From Ananas comosus (lineage: Eukaryota > Streptophyta > Magnoliopsida > Poales > Bromeliaceae), in contig NC_033621.1 of NCBI RefSeq assembly GCF_001540865.1, forward strand, positions 16,881,612 to 16,945,611: a DNA stretch of 64,000 nt, read 5' to 3'. This document shows, piece by piece, positions 43,305 to 53,489 of the stretch. Position 1 is the stretch's first letter; every line of letters begins with the position of its first letter. The translations under genes were made by a program, and so were the position numbers. The notes beneath the pieces were generated by a model. That model saw only the letters and a program-made list of their open reading frames with translations, was not told where the DNA came from and ran no database searches.

Positions 43305-43695
43305 CAGGGCAGCTGCTGCTGCTGCCACTACTGCTGCTAAGCTGCTGCTGCTGCTGCTGTAGCTGCTGCACTGCTGCTACTCCAGCAGCTGCTGCTGCTA
43401 CTCCAGCAGCTGCTGCTGCTGATGCTACTGCTGCTGCTACTCCAGCAGCTGCTGCTGCTGGTACTCCAGCAGCTGCTGCTGCTGGTGCATGCTGCTGCTG
43501 CTGCTGCTGGCAGCAGCTAGCTGAGCTGCTGCTGCTGATGCTACAGCTGCTGCTGCTGATGCTGCTACTCCAGCAGCTGCTGCTGCTGATGCTACTGCTG
43601 CTTGCTGCTGCTGCTACTCCAGCAGCTGCTGCTGCTGGTGCTACTACTGCTGCTTGCTGAGCTGACCAACCTGCTGCTGCTGCTGTTGCCACTGC
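43305..43695. repeat. CTG/CAG-rich tract, first copy
   Basis: About 390 bp dominated by (CTG)n, organised as minisatellite units containing ACTCCAGCAGCTGCTGCTG. CAGCAGCTGCTG is self-complementary, so hairpins are likely. Translated frames are Ala, Leu, Cys or Ser homopolymers and should not be annotated as proteins. Confidence 0.9.
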
Positions 43696-44400
43696 TGCTA
43701 CAACCAGTAACAGAGGGAAAAATGGAAAGGGAAAAGGAAAGGAGAAGAGAAAAACAATGAAATTACCTCTTTTCTTCTTCTCTTCTTCTTCTTCTTTTGC
43801 TCTTCCTCTCCCTCTCTCTCTCTCTACGTATGGCAGGGTGAAGGGGGATAAGGATGGAGGGGGCTGCCTGGCAGGTTTAGTGGAAATCCACTAAGCCTAG
43901 GATATTTACCATTTTGCCCCTCGAGTATTACAACTTGGCGACACGGATCAATCACCTTTCGCAGTTCCTTCCAAATGTCCGATTGAGCTCAAATTTGACA
44001 GGCATGTTCGGTTTTACTTAACAAGTCCAAAGAAATTTTAACATTTCAGTTCCGACCCCGTTTGGTCACTGCGAACTGTACCGAACTGCAATCTTTATCC
44101 GATAGCTTTCGGATCCAATTTCTCTCTCTACGGGTGTCAGAATAATCTGAAACTTCAAATATAGCCTCATAAAAACATTCCTGACATCTCTGCCAATTTT
44201 TATAATTTTCTGACACTGTGCATTTTCTGCTAATTTCTCAGTCCCGTTCTTTACAGAAAATTCTAAATCTTCTGTTTTCGCTCCGATTTCAACACGAGTC
44301 ATTCCAGACTTATGTTTTACACCCTTAAGTCCAATCAAATGGTATCTCATACCATTTTATATTACTTTGCTCACTTTAATTCTTTTAATCAAAGTTAGCN

Positions 44401-46012
44401 GAACCGCGACCCGCGCTCCCGACACTTGTCGCCGAAAATGTTCTTTTGGCGATATCTTTGCGTAGGCTCGACGGATTGCCGAACCGACTTCGCCAACGCG
44501 TTTCTTTTACCCTCAATTAGGTTTGTCGCGGTCAATTTTACGTTAGGACTTCAATCCTGCAAAAGTGCATTAGCGAGGTCAGTTTCTATAAAACCCTTTT
44601 TGATGCAATTTCACAATTCAATTCCTTCTATTCTTTCATATTTCCTCTTATTCTTTCTTTTCTTTCTTTCTTTCTTTTCTTTCCCTGCAGCTTTCTTACT
44701 TTCTTTTCTTTCTTTCTTTTCTTTCCTTGCTTTCTTTCTTTTCTTTCTTGCTTTCTTGCTTTTCTTTCCCTGCTGCCCCTGCAGGGCAGCTGCTGCTGCT
44801 GCCACTACTGCTGCTAAGCTGCTGCTAAGCTGCTGCTGTAGCTGCTGCACTGCTGCTGCTGCTACTCCAGCAGCTGCTGCTGCTGGTACTCCAGCAGCTG
44901 CTGCTGCTGGTGCATGCTGCTGCTGCTGCTGCTGGCAGCAGCTAGCTGAGCTGCTGCTGCTGATGCTACAGCTGCTGCTGCTGATGCTGCTACTCCAGCA
45001 GCTGCTGCTGCTGATGCTACTGCTGCTTGCTGCTGCTGCTACTCCAGCAGCTGCTGCTGCTGGTGCTACTACTGCTGCTTGCTGAGCTGACCAACCTGCT
45101 GCTGCTGCTGTTGCCACTGCTGCTACAACCAGTAGCAGAGGGAAAAATGGAAAGGGAAAAGGAAAGGAGAAGAGAAAAACAATGAAATTACCTCTTTTCT
45201 TCTTCTCTTCTTCTTCTTCTTTTGCTCTTCCTCTCCCTCTCTCTCTCTCTACGTATGGCAGGGTGAAGGGGGATAAGGATGGAGGGGGCTGCCTGGCAGG
45301 TTTAGTGGAAATCCACTAAGCCTAGGATATTTACCATTTTGCCCCTCGAGTATTACAACTTGGCGACACGGATCAATCACCTTTCGCAGTTCCTTCCAAA
45401 TGTCCGATTGAGCTCAAATTTGACAGGCACTTTCGGTTTTACTTAACAAGTCCAAAGAAATTTTAACATTTCAGTTCCGACCCCGTTTGGTCACTGCGAA
45501 CTGTACCGAACTGCAATCTTTATCCGATAGCTTTCGGATCCAATTTCTCTCTCTACGGGTGTCAGAATAATCTGAAACTTCAAATATAGCCTCATAAAAA
45601 CATTCCTGACATCTCTGCCAATTTTCATAATTTTCTGACACTGTGCATTTTCTGCTAATTTCTCAGTCCCGTTCTTTACAGAAAATTCTAAATCTTCTGT
45701 TTTCGCTCCGATTTCAACACGAGTCATTCCAGACTTATGTTTTACACCCTTAAGTCCAATCAAATGGTATCTCATACCATTTTATATTACTTTGCTCACT
45801 TTAATTCTTTTAATCAAAGTTAACGTCGGAAATCCGAAAATTCTCTTTTGCATTTCTTTTCGCGCCCAATTTGTGCCGAAACATTTATTTATCTCCAAAA
45901 TTCATTCTCACGCGTCCAAAATCACTCGGGGATGATGTCCAACTAGCTCAATCCTCACTTTGATCCCCTAGATCAAAGTTTGCATCGCAACTCAAGGTTT
46001 CCATATATTACA
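44401..46012 (-). repeat. Second LTR copy after a single-N join (probably the 5' LTR end, misplaced)
   Basis: Bases 44401-45822 repeat 42923-44397 nearly exactly, with a shorter CTG tract (44783-45125). The copy then runs to the LTR start (TGTAATATATGG on the minus strand, 46012). At three positions where it differs from the left copy it agrees with the low-quality sequence at 52.5-53.1 kb. It is therefore likely to be the real 5' LTR end. Confidence 0.7.
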
Positions 46013-46527
46013 TCCCCGATCTCTACGGAAGGGAGCACGATGACCGTAGCAAATTTCTGATCATCGTGCTCACCTTAGTTTCTGCCGGGGAGACTCCGTT
46101 CCGCTGTTTCGGCGGTGTCGACCCTATAGAGCCTGTTTGGCTGCTGTTTTGGGTTTGCGCACGCTTATCCGGCGATCCGAGGCTGTCCTGATGCCTCCGA
46201 AGGTGAGCACGGTGATCGTTGGTCAGTGCTGATCACAGTGCTCACCTCACTTTGGATCAACAGTGTCCGGTTAGCCCTGTTTGGCGCGATCTTCCTCGAC
46301 TGCGCACTGTTCGCAGAACTTCGGGTTACTCCCGCGCTTCCCACTGTGACCTGTTGCGCTCCAGACCGTGAGCACGGCCTCCGGCACATCGAGACCTGTC
46401 AGTACGTGTCTCGGCGGAACTTAGAGGTCCTCAGTTTGTGAGAACGAGTCATAAGAGTCGCCCGATTTACATAAAATGATGGATTTTATGTAAACATAGG
46501 GGCTTTTGTGCAATTGTACACCTTGTG
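46013..46527. other. Flank of the insertion, probably interrupted family C LTR
   Basis: Starts TCCCCGATCTCTACGG, continuing the TCCCC duplicated at 40507-40511. It contains GTGAGCACGGTGATCG and GTGCTCACC words like those at the end of 38957-40511 (GTGAGCACGGTACTCC). It ends at the N gap. A noisy version of the same sequence is at 53490-54030. Confidence 0.6.
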
Positions 46528-46601
46528 NNNNNNNNNNNNNNNNNNNNNNNNNNNNNNNNNNNNNNNNNNNNNNNNNNNNNNNNNNNNNNNNNNNNNNNNN
46601 N
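46528..46601. other. Assembly gap, 74 N
   Basis: A run of 74 N, an estimated-size gap. The two sides belong to different contexts: insertion flank on the left, LTR on the right. Confidence 0.98.
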
Positions 46602-46830
46602 TCGATCAACCTGTAGTAGGGGCTCACTAAAACCTGCGCACTCTTACTTAAAACCTCTATTTATTTACAAAGCCGCGTTTAACCCGCGCTTTTCTTTACT
46701 TTTTCTCTTAAAAGCCTAAAGGCTGCGATTGAAACTAATTTTCTTAATTTCACTCGTTTCATTATACAATCCTCACTTTGATCCCCTAGATCAAAGTTAG
46801 CATCGCAACTCAAGGTTTCCATATATTACA
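46602..46830 (-). repeat. Start of the 3' LTR beside the polypurine tract
   Basis: Its last 85 bp (CAATCCTCACTTTGATCCCC ... CATATATTACA) repeat 45945-46012. Here it directly adjoins the polypurine tract, which marks it as the true inner end of the 3' LTR on the minus strand. Confidence 0.6.
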
Positions 46831-46843
46831 ATCTCCTCCCGTT
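46831..46843 (-). promoter_or_regulatory. Polypurine tract of the gag-only element
   Basis: AACGGGAGGAGAT on the minus strand ends directly at the LTR start TGTAATATATGG, the second-strand priming site. Confidence 0.8.
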
Positions 46844-48346
46844 AACAAAAGTTTCGTCCGCGAAACTTAGATACATATTCTTCTATTTACCCTAACGGAG
46901 GGAGATAAGTTCCAACAACCATCAACATGTAAAATCATATCATTCCGTAGCTTCTGAATTTCATTCTATGCTACCCTGATTCCTCCGAATCAGTCTCTAC
47001 GAACCCTTTGTTCGCGTTTCCAATCCCAGCTCGTTAGCGATGCTTATCTTAGCAATTCTGACTAAATAATTCACAGGACCGAGCCTTCGCTCTCACGGTC
47101 CCTATACACTATCCTTCACTTGGACATGTTCGAAACACTCACTTCCAATGCACACGGGTAATTACTCGTCTTAATTACCATAGATTTGTTCGCAAATCGG
47201 ATCGGCGATTTGCTAGTCTTATCACTTAACTCAACGTCTCTCGCTCGCAAGCGTAGACCCAATTATCACGAGACACCGTTCTCATTTGAGATATCGCATA
47301 CCTGCTCCAACTGGGAGCAACCAAGACCCCAAACCACGCCAAGTCCTCGGATTGGGTCACAACCGCACTCTCAGTGCATCACCGATTTCACGATCCAACG
47401 CGTGGCATTCCACGTACTCGGGTCTATGCTCGGACTACTGTCCTGACCAAAACTCTCTGCCCTACCTACAGGTATCGGGTCGCTGTCTCTCACAGCTGAC
47501 TGCGCCTGCCCAATGGGTCCAGGCTCCACAGTCCACAATTGGTCCAGGCATGGATCGCCCCCAAGCACTACCCGCAAACATCGTCGTCTCACACGACACA
47601 CGCTACAGAACTACACACTCTATTGGCTTCCAAGCACCTAGTGCGAGCCACCAGCCCTACGAGTGATCTATGGCCCGCTTCACACTTAGCCTTGCTAAAG
47701 TGCTACTGCCAACACACTCACGGCTGAATTAAATCCGCACTCTACGAGTACCTATACTCGAGCGCTCTACACGACTCCGTCGCATGCCATACTATGTCTA
47801 GCATTAGGCAACTCTTGCCTATGCACACCAACTACTCGAGCACGACCTACTTACCTCAATCCGAGGTACTACTAGGTCCACGTGCACGCACCTGACCACT
47901 AACCGCTCATTTTTTCAATAGTGATTATACTTTCACTGTTCGATCTACCGGAACAATCTGTAAAACGCTCGGTCTCACAAGAATTCCACGAACATCGCGA
48001 CTAGACTCTCGCAATCCACAACTCGCATTATTTTGAGAGTTGGCCAACATTACCATTGTTACTACGAGTTCCACTCTTTATCCACAAGCTATCACCAGCG
48101 ATTTGCTAGTGCTCTAGAACTCTCTACCTGCCTCAACAGATACCACAACTTACATACACAAGCATAACTGGGACATTTACCCGTCTGCTTGGTCTCTGCG
48201 ATACTACCGCACAATTAGCAGTAACGACCACGTATTCAATGCATGCAATGCACTAAATTTACGTAATGCAGAAGACATACTTGCTGTAATTAACTCATAC
48301 CTGCCACATTACTACCAGTCGCAGCAGGTTCCACCACCTGGGTCGC
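46844..48346 (-). other. Non-coding 3' internal region of the gag-only element
   Basis: About 1.5 kb between the gag stop and the polypurine tract. None of the frames on either strand shows aspartic protease (D-S/T-G), reverse transcriptase (YxDD), RNase H or integrase motifs. Frames here are short, so pol was deleted long ago or never present in this lineage. The region near 46850 resembles the end of the element at 30.8 kb. Confidence 0.6.
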
Positions 48347-49615
48347 CTATCCACGGCCACTTGCTGCTTGTCGCGAACCCCTCGATTGTCTTATCCTCTG
48401 TCGCTCTCCAAACCGCGCCGCAGGTGACACACCTGCAAGCTGTCCCGGAGAGGAAAATGCCGTCGCCCGCATCAAGGCTTGGCTAGCACCCCGCGGACAC
48501 TCGTCCCGCGCATGACCGGACTGCCCACACCTGAAGCACTTGCCATCTCGTTGCTCACACTGCTGTGGGTAGTGAGGACCCCCACAAATAACACAACATG
48601 CCGAGGACCGACTGCGATACGTCCCCGGAGCTCGGGATCGTGAGTGCGAACTCACTGAGGTCTGCTGAGAACTTGACTGACCATCATACCCACTTGCTAG
48701 CCGTTCTTTTCCTTTTTCCTTGTAATAGGATTCGCGCTCCTCCAGCACAGATACATTGCCTTGTTCTATCCATAAGGCCCGATCCAAGACTTCAGCGAAA
48801 GTCTGTAACTTTAGATTATGCATTGCTTCAAAAATATCAGGCCAAAGTCCTCGTACAAAACAATCAGCTCGATCCTTGTCATCTTGTACCACATTCGGAA
48901 CACAGCTCACGATACGGGAAAATTCCCGCTCGTATTCCCTCACAGAGCAGTCTCCTTGTCGTAGTTTCTGAAACCTGTTCTGAAGCTTTCTCTTTTCACT
49001 ATCGGGGAAATAAGTTGAACGCATTAATTCCCGAAACTCTTCCCAAACCATAGAAGGAAGACTAGGCAATCGATTCCGTTTAATGCCTTTCCACCATTCC
49101 TTCGCCGACCGTTGTAGACAATGCACAGCTAGGTGTACCTTGCCCCGCTCCACAATGTACAAATCCTCAAACAAAGTCTCCATGGAGTCGATCCACAACT
49201 CTACGGTCCACGGGTCTATGTCCTCTCCATCGAAAGTAGGAGGATCAAACTTCTTGAAGGTCATAAGAGCCGCCAAAGCACGCTCCCTTTCCACTTCCAT
49301 CTCTGAACTAACAACAGTCGGATTGCTCGACCCCGACTGAAATGCCTCCGCCGCGACTCCTGGCCGTACAAGACCAGCCGAAACTGGTGCGGTCACTAGC
49401 TGATCCACCGTGTCCTGGAGTCTCTTAATCCGCTCATCTTGGCGCAGAGCAGCGTCCTGCTGACGCTGCACAACATCCGCTTGTTGCCTCACCACTCCCA
49501 CGAGTGTGGCCAACTGTACACGAAGCTCTGAGTGTCCGCTTGCGTCGGTTTGCTCAGGGACACCACTTGTCCCCGCCCGCGTCGATCTGGACGAAGATCG
49601 CCTACGCGGTGCCAT
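48347..49615 (-). CDS. Ty3/gypsy-type Gag polyprotein, intact 422-codon frame
   Basis: The structural capsid/nucleocapsid protein of the retroelement, which would package its RNA in the cytoplasm. I chose the ATG at 49615 (MAPRRRSSSRSTRAG), since the frame upstream is leader. Domain order: basic start; a coiled-coil-like QQADVVQRQQDAALRQDERI (about residues 40-60); KKFDPPTFDGEDIDPWTVEL leading into the retrotransposon-gag core (AKEWWKGIKR, WEEFRELMRSTYFPDSEK, KLRQGDCSVREYEREFS, about 120-290); a Ser/Arg-rich linker; a short Cys-His motif CVICGGPHYPQQC; and a CCHC knuckle CFRCGQSGHARDEC. It then stops (QAASGRG) where autonomous elements continue into protease. No internal stop or frameshift. 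Confidence 0.9.
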   Translation of the reverse strand: MAPRRRSSSRSTRAGTSGVPEQTDASGHSELRVQLATLVGVVRQQADVVQRQQDAALRQDERIKRLQDTVDQLVTAPVSAGLVRPGVAAEAFQSGSSNPTVVSSEMEVERERALAALMTFKKFDPPTFDGEDIDPWTVELWIDSMETLFEDLYIVERGKVHLAVHCLQRSAKEWWKGIKRNRLPSLPSMVWEEFRELMRSTYFPDSEKRKLQNRFQKLRQGDCSVREYEREFSRIVSCVPNVVQDDKDRADCFVRGLWPDIFEAMHNLKLQTFAEVLDRALWIEQGNVSVLEERESYYKEKGKERLASGYDGQSSSQQTSVSSHSRSRAPGTYRSRSSACCVICGGPHYPQQCEQRDGKCFRCGQSGHARDECPRGASQALMRATAFSSPGQLAGVSPAARFGERQRIRQSRGSRQAASGRG

Positions 49616-49982
49616 CGCTTCCTGAAATAAGACAACTTGATTAGTTCTCAACCAACTTGGGTCGAACACGAGACCACTAACACCGGCTCGAAAGCCAATC
49701 AGGCGAAAGTCACGCAAGGGTGTTTATTCACATCACTCGGTTTCATGTTGTCGTACGCCAACATGAACATTCTCGGCTGAGAATAAACCACACCTCAAGT
49801 CTACCCCTAATATCCGTCTTAGAGGTTTACGACACAACCCAATCCATTGAGCTTTCGCCACAAATCATAAGTCCTCGTCTCTCACAAGCCTTATTCTCCT
49901 ATGGTTTCACTATCCTAGGGTCTCCTAGGTCAGCCTAAACCATTTTCTCATTCCTCTTTTTATGCTCTGATACCACTTAATC
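49616..49982 (-). promoter_or_regulatory. Leader with initiator-Met primer-binding site
   Basis: TGGTATCAGAGC on the minus strand (49964-49975) lies 7 nt (GATTAAG) from the LTR end GGGGCGTGACA at 49983. About 350 nt of leader follow before the gag ATG. The AAATCGGACG-free, T/C-rich leader may hold the packaging signal, but nothing specific is visible. Confidence 0.8.
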
Positions 49983-50717
49983 TGTCACGCCCCGAGCTCC
50001 GCCAATTTGGTCGGATTCGGCCACGTCGACAGACCGCCGAACGGACAGAGCTTTCCCTGTACGTTCTAGGCGTAACCTTATTTCTTATCGATTACTTGCA
50101 TTTGTCGATTATTTCTTGCCGATGTTCATTTCTTACCAATTTCTATATTTCATCCTAGTCATCTAGATGAACAATGTATCAACGTACTAAATGTATAACG
50201 TATAGCGCTCCGTTCCATACCAAAATAATTAACATAGTAGCTTATAGATAGATAGACAAGTCAAATGATTGGACGTCAACGGAGGAAACCTGGACCACCC
50301 AGCTCGAGAAGAGAACCCACCGGCATGGGTGACCCTTGATAAATATATCAAGAGTGGGGGTACAACAAAACCCCCATGTCCAAGCGTGCACTCGCCNCGC
50401 CGCCGCGCTCCTGACCCGCATCGAAGCATCTATCGCGGGATGGTGGCTCTGGTCTCTATCGTCATGGGACTTCGTCAGATCGAGTCTCAAGTCATACTTT
50501 CTTTGTTTAAACATAGCTTAAACATATTTAACATATTCGTAATTTAACATATTTCCGAATACATTCTCAAATTTCTGACTACTTTAAAAGATTTACATTT
50601 TAATACTCTACTTACGAACATTATCGTATCAATCGGAAAATACAAAAACCATGAATACGTTAGATGTATGAACGATGACAAGGACCAACCCTGGAGAAGA
50701 CAAGGTAACAAATCTAA

Positions 50718-50742
50718 NNNNNNNNNNNNNNNNNNNNNNNNN
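50718..50742. other. Assembly gap, 25 N
   Basis: Exactly 25 N, a placeholder used by some gap-filling programs for overlapping or over-filled gaps. The sequence to its right has long-read-type errors. Confidence 0.97.
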
Positions 50743-52560
50743 GCAGGCAAGAGCAGTCTGGGGAGACCGAGGAGGCTGAGGTGGTTGCTCGGGCTGACAG
50801 GCCCTCCAGGAGCACACTGTTCAGGAGTGTCGGGCCGAGGGGCGGATAACTGAAAGCCTCCGTAGTAGCCGGGTCATTAGCCGGTGGTGAGCGGTGGTCC
50901 AGAGAGAGGAGAATAGTTGGCTGGCAGGGTTCGAACTGGGGCGGCCAGGCGGGGCAGCTGCCGCTCGGGGTCGGTGGACTACGGCGGCCAAGGAACGCGG
51001 AGCGAGCATGACTGCAGGGCAACTGGGAGGTCTGCGGGTGACAGGGGCGTGCGGTCTGGGTCAGCTGGGGGGAGAGTTTCTATGGTTATGGGTTAGCTAA
51101 GAAACACCTAGGTCAACCTATATATAGTGCTCACTGGTGCGGAGGCTGCGACTCGCTAAGCGGAAGAACCCGCTCAAGGCGGAAGCGGTTTTAGAAGCCC
51201 GAATGCCGTGTCCCTGCCAGCCTGGCTGGGTGCTGCTCAGAGTGCTTTCATGCACGACAGTCCTCGCGAGTTCGAAAACTTCGCAAGCATCGTAGTGCAT
51301 CAAGAATATCATCGGCGTCTTGTTCAGGAGATAATTCCGATATACGCAATCAGGTACGGTCCCTTTCGGCGGACTTGTCAGATGCCGCGAAGATACCGAT
51401 TCCGTCGATGTCAGGATGTTCCGGAGTTCCGGATCAACCATGCCGGGCGATTAACTGAGCACGACAGAGGCAGGTCGAATCTAGCATTCTCATTTCGCTG
51501 CCTCCGAGAAAAGGTTCGCCGGGATTTGGCGACAGGTAATACCATCCCTTCCTGGAGGTATGCATGGTGGTTCGGGAGAGGAAAGAGGCGGTGGCGTGAA
51601 CCAAAAACCACACTATTAGACAACTCATAATGTAAAAAACCAGTTAAAAACACCCTTTTATCCGTGAAATCTCGCTGTGCAGATCAAAATCTTCCAATTC
51701 GTCGATGTGGCTCGACGTTCGAGCTGCGCGAGGATGTAGTCGAGCGCCGGCGATTGAGAGACGAGCTATTGTGGGAAGCCGCTATATCCGCATGGGCCAG
51801 GGAGCGCGCGTAGTAGCGCGGCGTGTCCGAATACGCATCGAAAATCGCACCTGCTAGCCGAGCCAGCGCGAGGGCGCGGCAGGCCGCGAGTGGAGCGAAT
51901 ATGTCGTCCGAGATAACTGCGGTAGAGCAGCCTACTTGCCAGGATATAGGTCAGACCCGAGCTCTCGGCTCGAAATACCAGGCGCGTGCGCGCGGTGCTA
52001 TACGTACGCCTGGGGCGCAGGGACCTGTGGCGGTGCCGCTGCGCGGAAGTGTGGCTGGCGAATTTGGACTAGTGGGAGCCAAGCGCGGGCTCCGCGCTGG
52101 ACTGGTGGCGCAGAAGCTGGGGGTCGTACAGTGCGGTCGTGTTGCTCATGGTTGGTGCTCAGGCGTGCAGCCGACCTCCGCGTCGCTCGGGGCTCGAACG
52201 AGGCGGGCACAGCTTGCTGTGCTATGTAGCGGGGTCGAGTTCTTGAGGGTATCGTTGGCGTGGGGATGACCTGCCGGATGTCGTGGCCCCGCGTGGACTG
52301 GGCTAGGATGTTAGGGAGACGAGTCAGGGGTCGCCGAGTGGTCTGCGAGCGTCGAGCGACGAGGCGCGGTGCCGGCGGCGGCTAGGTGCTGAAACTGCCT
52401 GAGACTCAGCGGCAGCACTCTTAGGCTGCTTCGCTGGATGCTCGCTCTGCTGCTGCTGGCTGGACTTGTGGGGGCCGCTGCGGGGTGGCTGCAGCTGCTT
52501 GCTGGCTGGTGCTATCTTATCTGCTTCTTGGAGGCTGACACCCTGCGCTTGTTGGCTGCG
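50743..52560. other. Probable uncorrected gap-fill; no supported genes
   Basis: Mixed GC-rich sequence with short frames but no recognisable domain. A TATATATAG near 51119-51127 and a CTG-containing stretch near 52440-52560 suggest LTR material. The surrounding error pattern makes reading frames here unreliable. Confidence 0.45.
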
Positions 52561-53489
52561 CTGTGAAACTGCTGCTACAGAAAACAGTAGCAGAGGGAAA
52601 AATGAAAGGTGAAAAGGAAAGGAGAAGAGAAAAAATGAAATTACCTCTTTTCTTCTCTCTGTCTTGTCTCTTCTGTTGCTCTTGCCTCTACCTCTCTCTC
52701 TCTCGTACAGTATGGCAGGTGAAGGGGATAGGAGGAAGGGGGCACTGCCTGGCGGTGTTATGGAATCCATAAGGCCTCAGGACTATTTACGCATTTTTGC
52801 CCGCTCGAGTATTACAACTGCGACTAGCGATAATCACCTTTCGCAGTTGGCCTTCCAAAATGTCGATTGAGCCAATTTGATCAGGGGCACTTCGGTTTTA
52901 ACTAACAAGTCCAAAAGAAATTTAACATTTCAGTTCCGACCCCGTTTGTCACTGCGAACTCGTAAGCGAACTCAACTTTATGCCGATAGCTTCGATTCCA
53001 ATTCTCTCCTACCGGTGTCAGAAAATAATCTGAAACTTATCAAATATAGCCTCATAAAAACATTCCTCGACATCTCTGCCATATTTCATGTAATTCTTCT
53101 GAGGAAAAAAAACACTGTGGCATTTGTCGGCTAATTTCTCAGTCCCCGTTCTTTACAGAAATATGCTAATCTTCTGTTTTCGCTCCGATTTCAACACGAG
53201 TCATTCCAGACTTACGTTTTACACCCTTAAGTCCATCAAATGTATCGATAGCATTTTATATTACTTTTGCCACTTTAATTCTTTATAAAGTAACGTTCGG
53301 GAAATGCGCAAAAATCTCTTTTGCAGTTTCTTTTCGCGCCTAATTTGTGGCCGAAACATTTATTTATCTCCAAAATCATTCTGACTCCGTCCAAAAGCAC
53401 TCGGGATGATGTCCAACTAGCTCAATCCTCACTTGATCGCCCTTAGATCAAGTTTGGCATGCGCAACTCAAGGTTTTCCATATATTACA

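Larger units (their letters stand above)
40512..44399 (-). repeat. 3' LTR of the gag-only element (left part)
   Basis: Modules in order on the plus strand: the terminal block with GAACGGACAGAG, an AATTTATACAAATTCG-like AT stretch, the GTGAGAACTATATAAATAGT module, TTATTCTTTATTC repeats (41245-41280), a CGGCGAAATCGTCGCACAC tandem repeat (41410-41951), CACTAGGTTC words (42120-42310), CATATGCATCTAGCATTCAT repeats (42640-42790), a T/C-rich run, and a CTG-rich tract. The contig ends at the single N at 44400. Confidence 0.6.
40512..53489 (-). mobile_element. Gag-only Ty3/gypsy-type retrotransposon (TR-GAG-like), partly misassembled
   Basis: A minus-strand element with LTR ends TGTAATATATGG (46830; also 46012 and 53489) and ...GGGGCGTGACA (40512; 49983), a polypurine tract at 46831, a primer-binding site at 49964-49975, and one gag frame of 422 codons. 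The internal region is only about 3.15 kb and shows no protease, RT, RNase H or integrase. The first 94 bp at 40512 and 49983 look identical. TCCCC precedes 40512 and follows 46012, and TCGCCC follows 53489, fitting a 5-bp TSD. False duplications, a single-N join and two N gaps distort the LTRs. Confidence 0.7.
49983..53489 (-). repeat. 5' LTR of the gag-only element (gapped, low base quality)
   Basis: Its inner end (49983-50076) looks identical to the 3' LTR (40512-40605); then the two differ. After the 25-N gap the sequence from roughly 52.5 kb again follows the LTR (GGAAAAATGAAAGGTGAAAA, TTAACATTTCAGTTCCGACC, AATATAGCCTCATAAAAACA). It carries frequent single-base indels and ends at CATATATTACA (53489). 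The long CTG tract is mostly absent here. Confidence 0.55.

Noticed and set aside
43219..45117. Long Ala/Ser/Leu/Cys-rich open frames on both strands (about 136-219 codons)
   Set aside because: They arise from the CTG/CAG repeat, which leaves all six frames open. There is no domain or start context, and the second set duplicates the first across the single-N join.
51208..52269. Frames of 140 and 148 codons
   Set aside because: They lie in sequence with long-read-type indels, have no recognisable domain, and overlap frames on the other strand.
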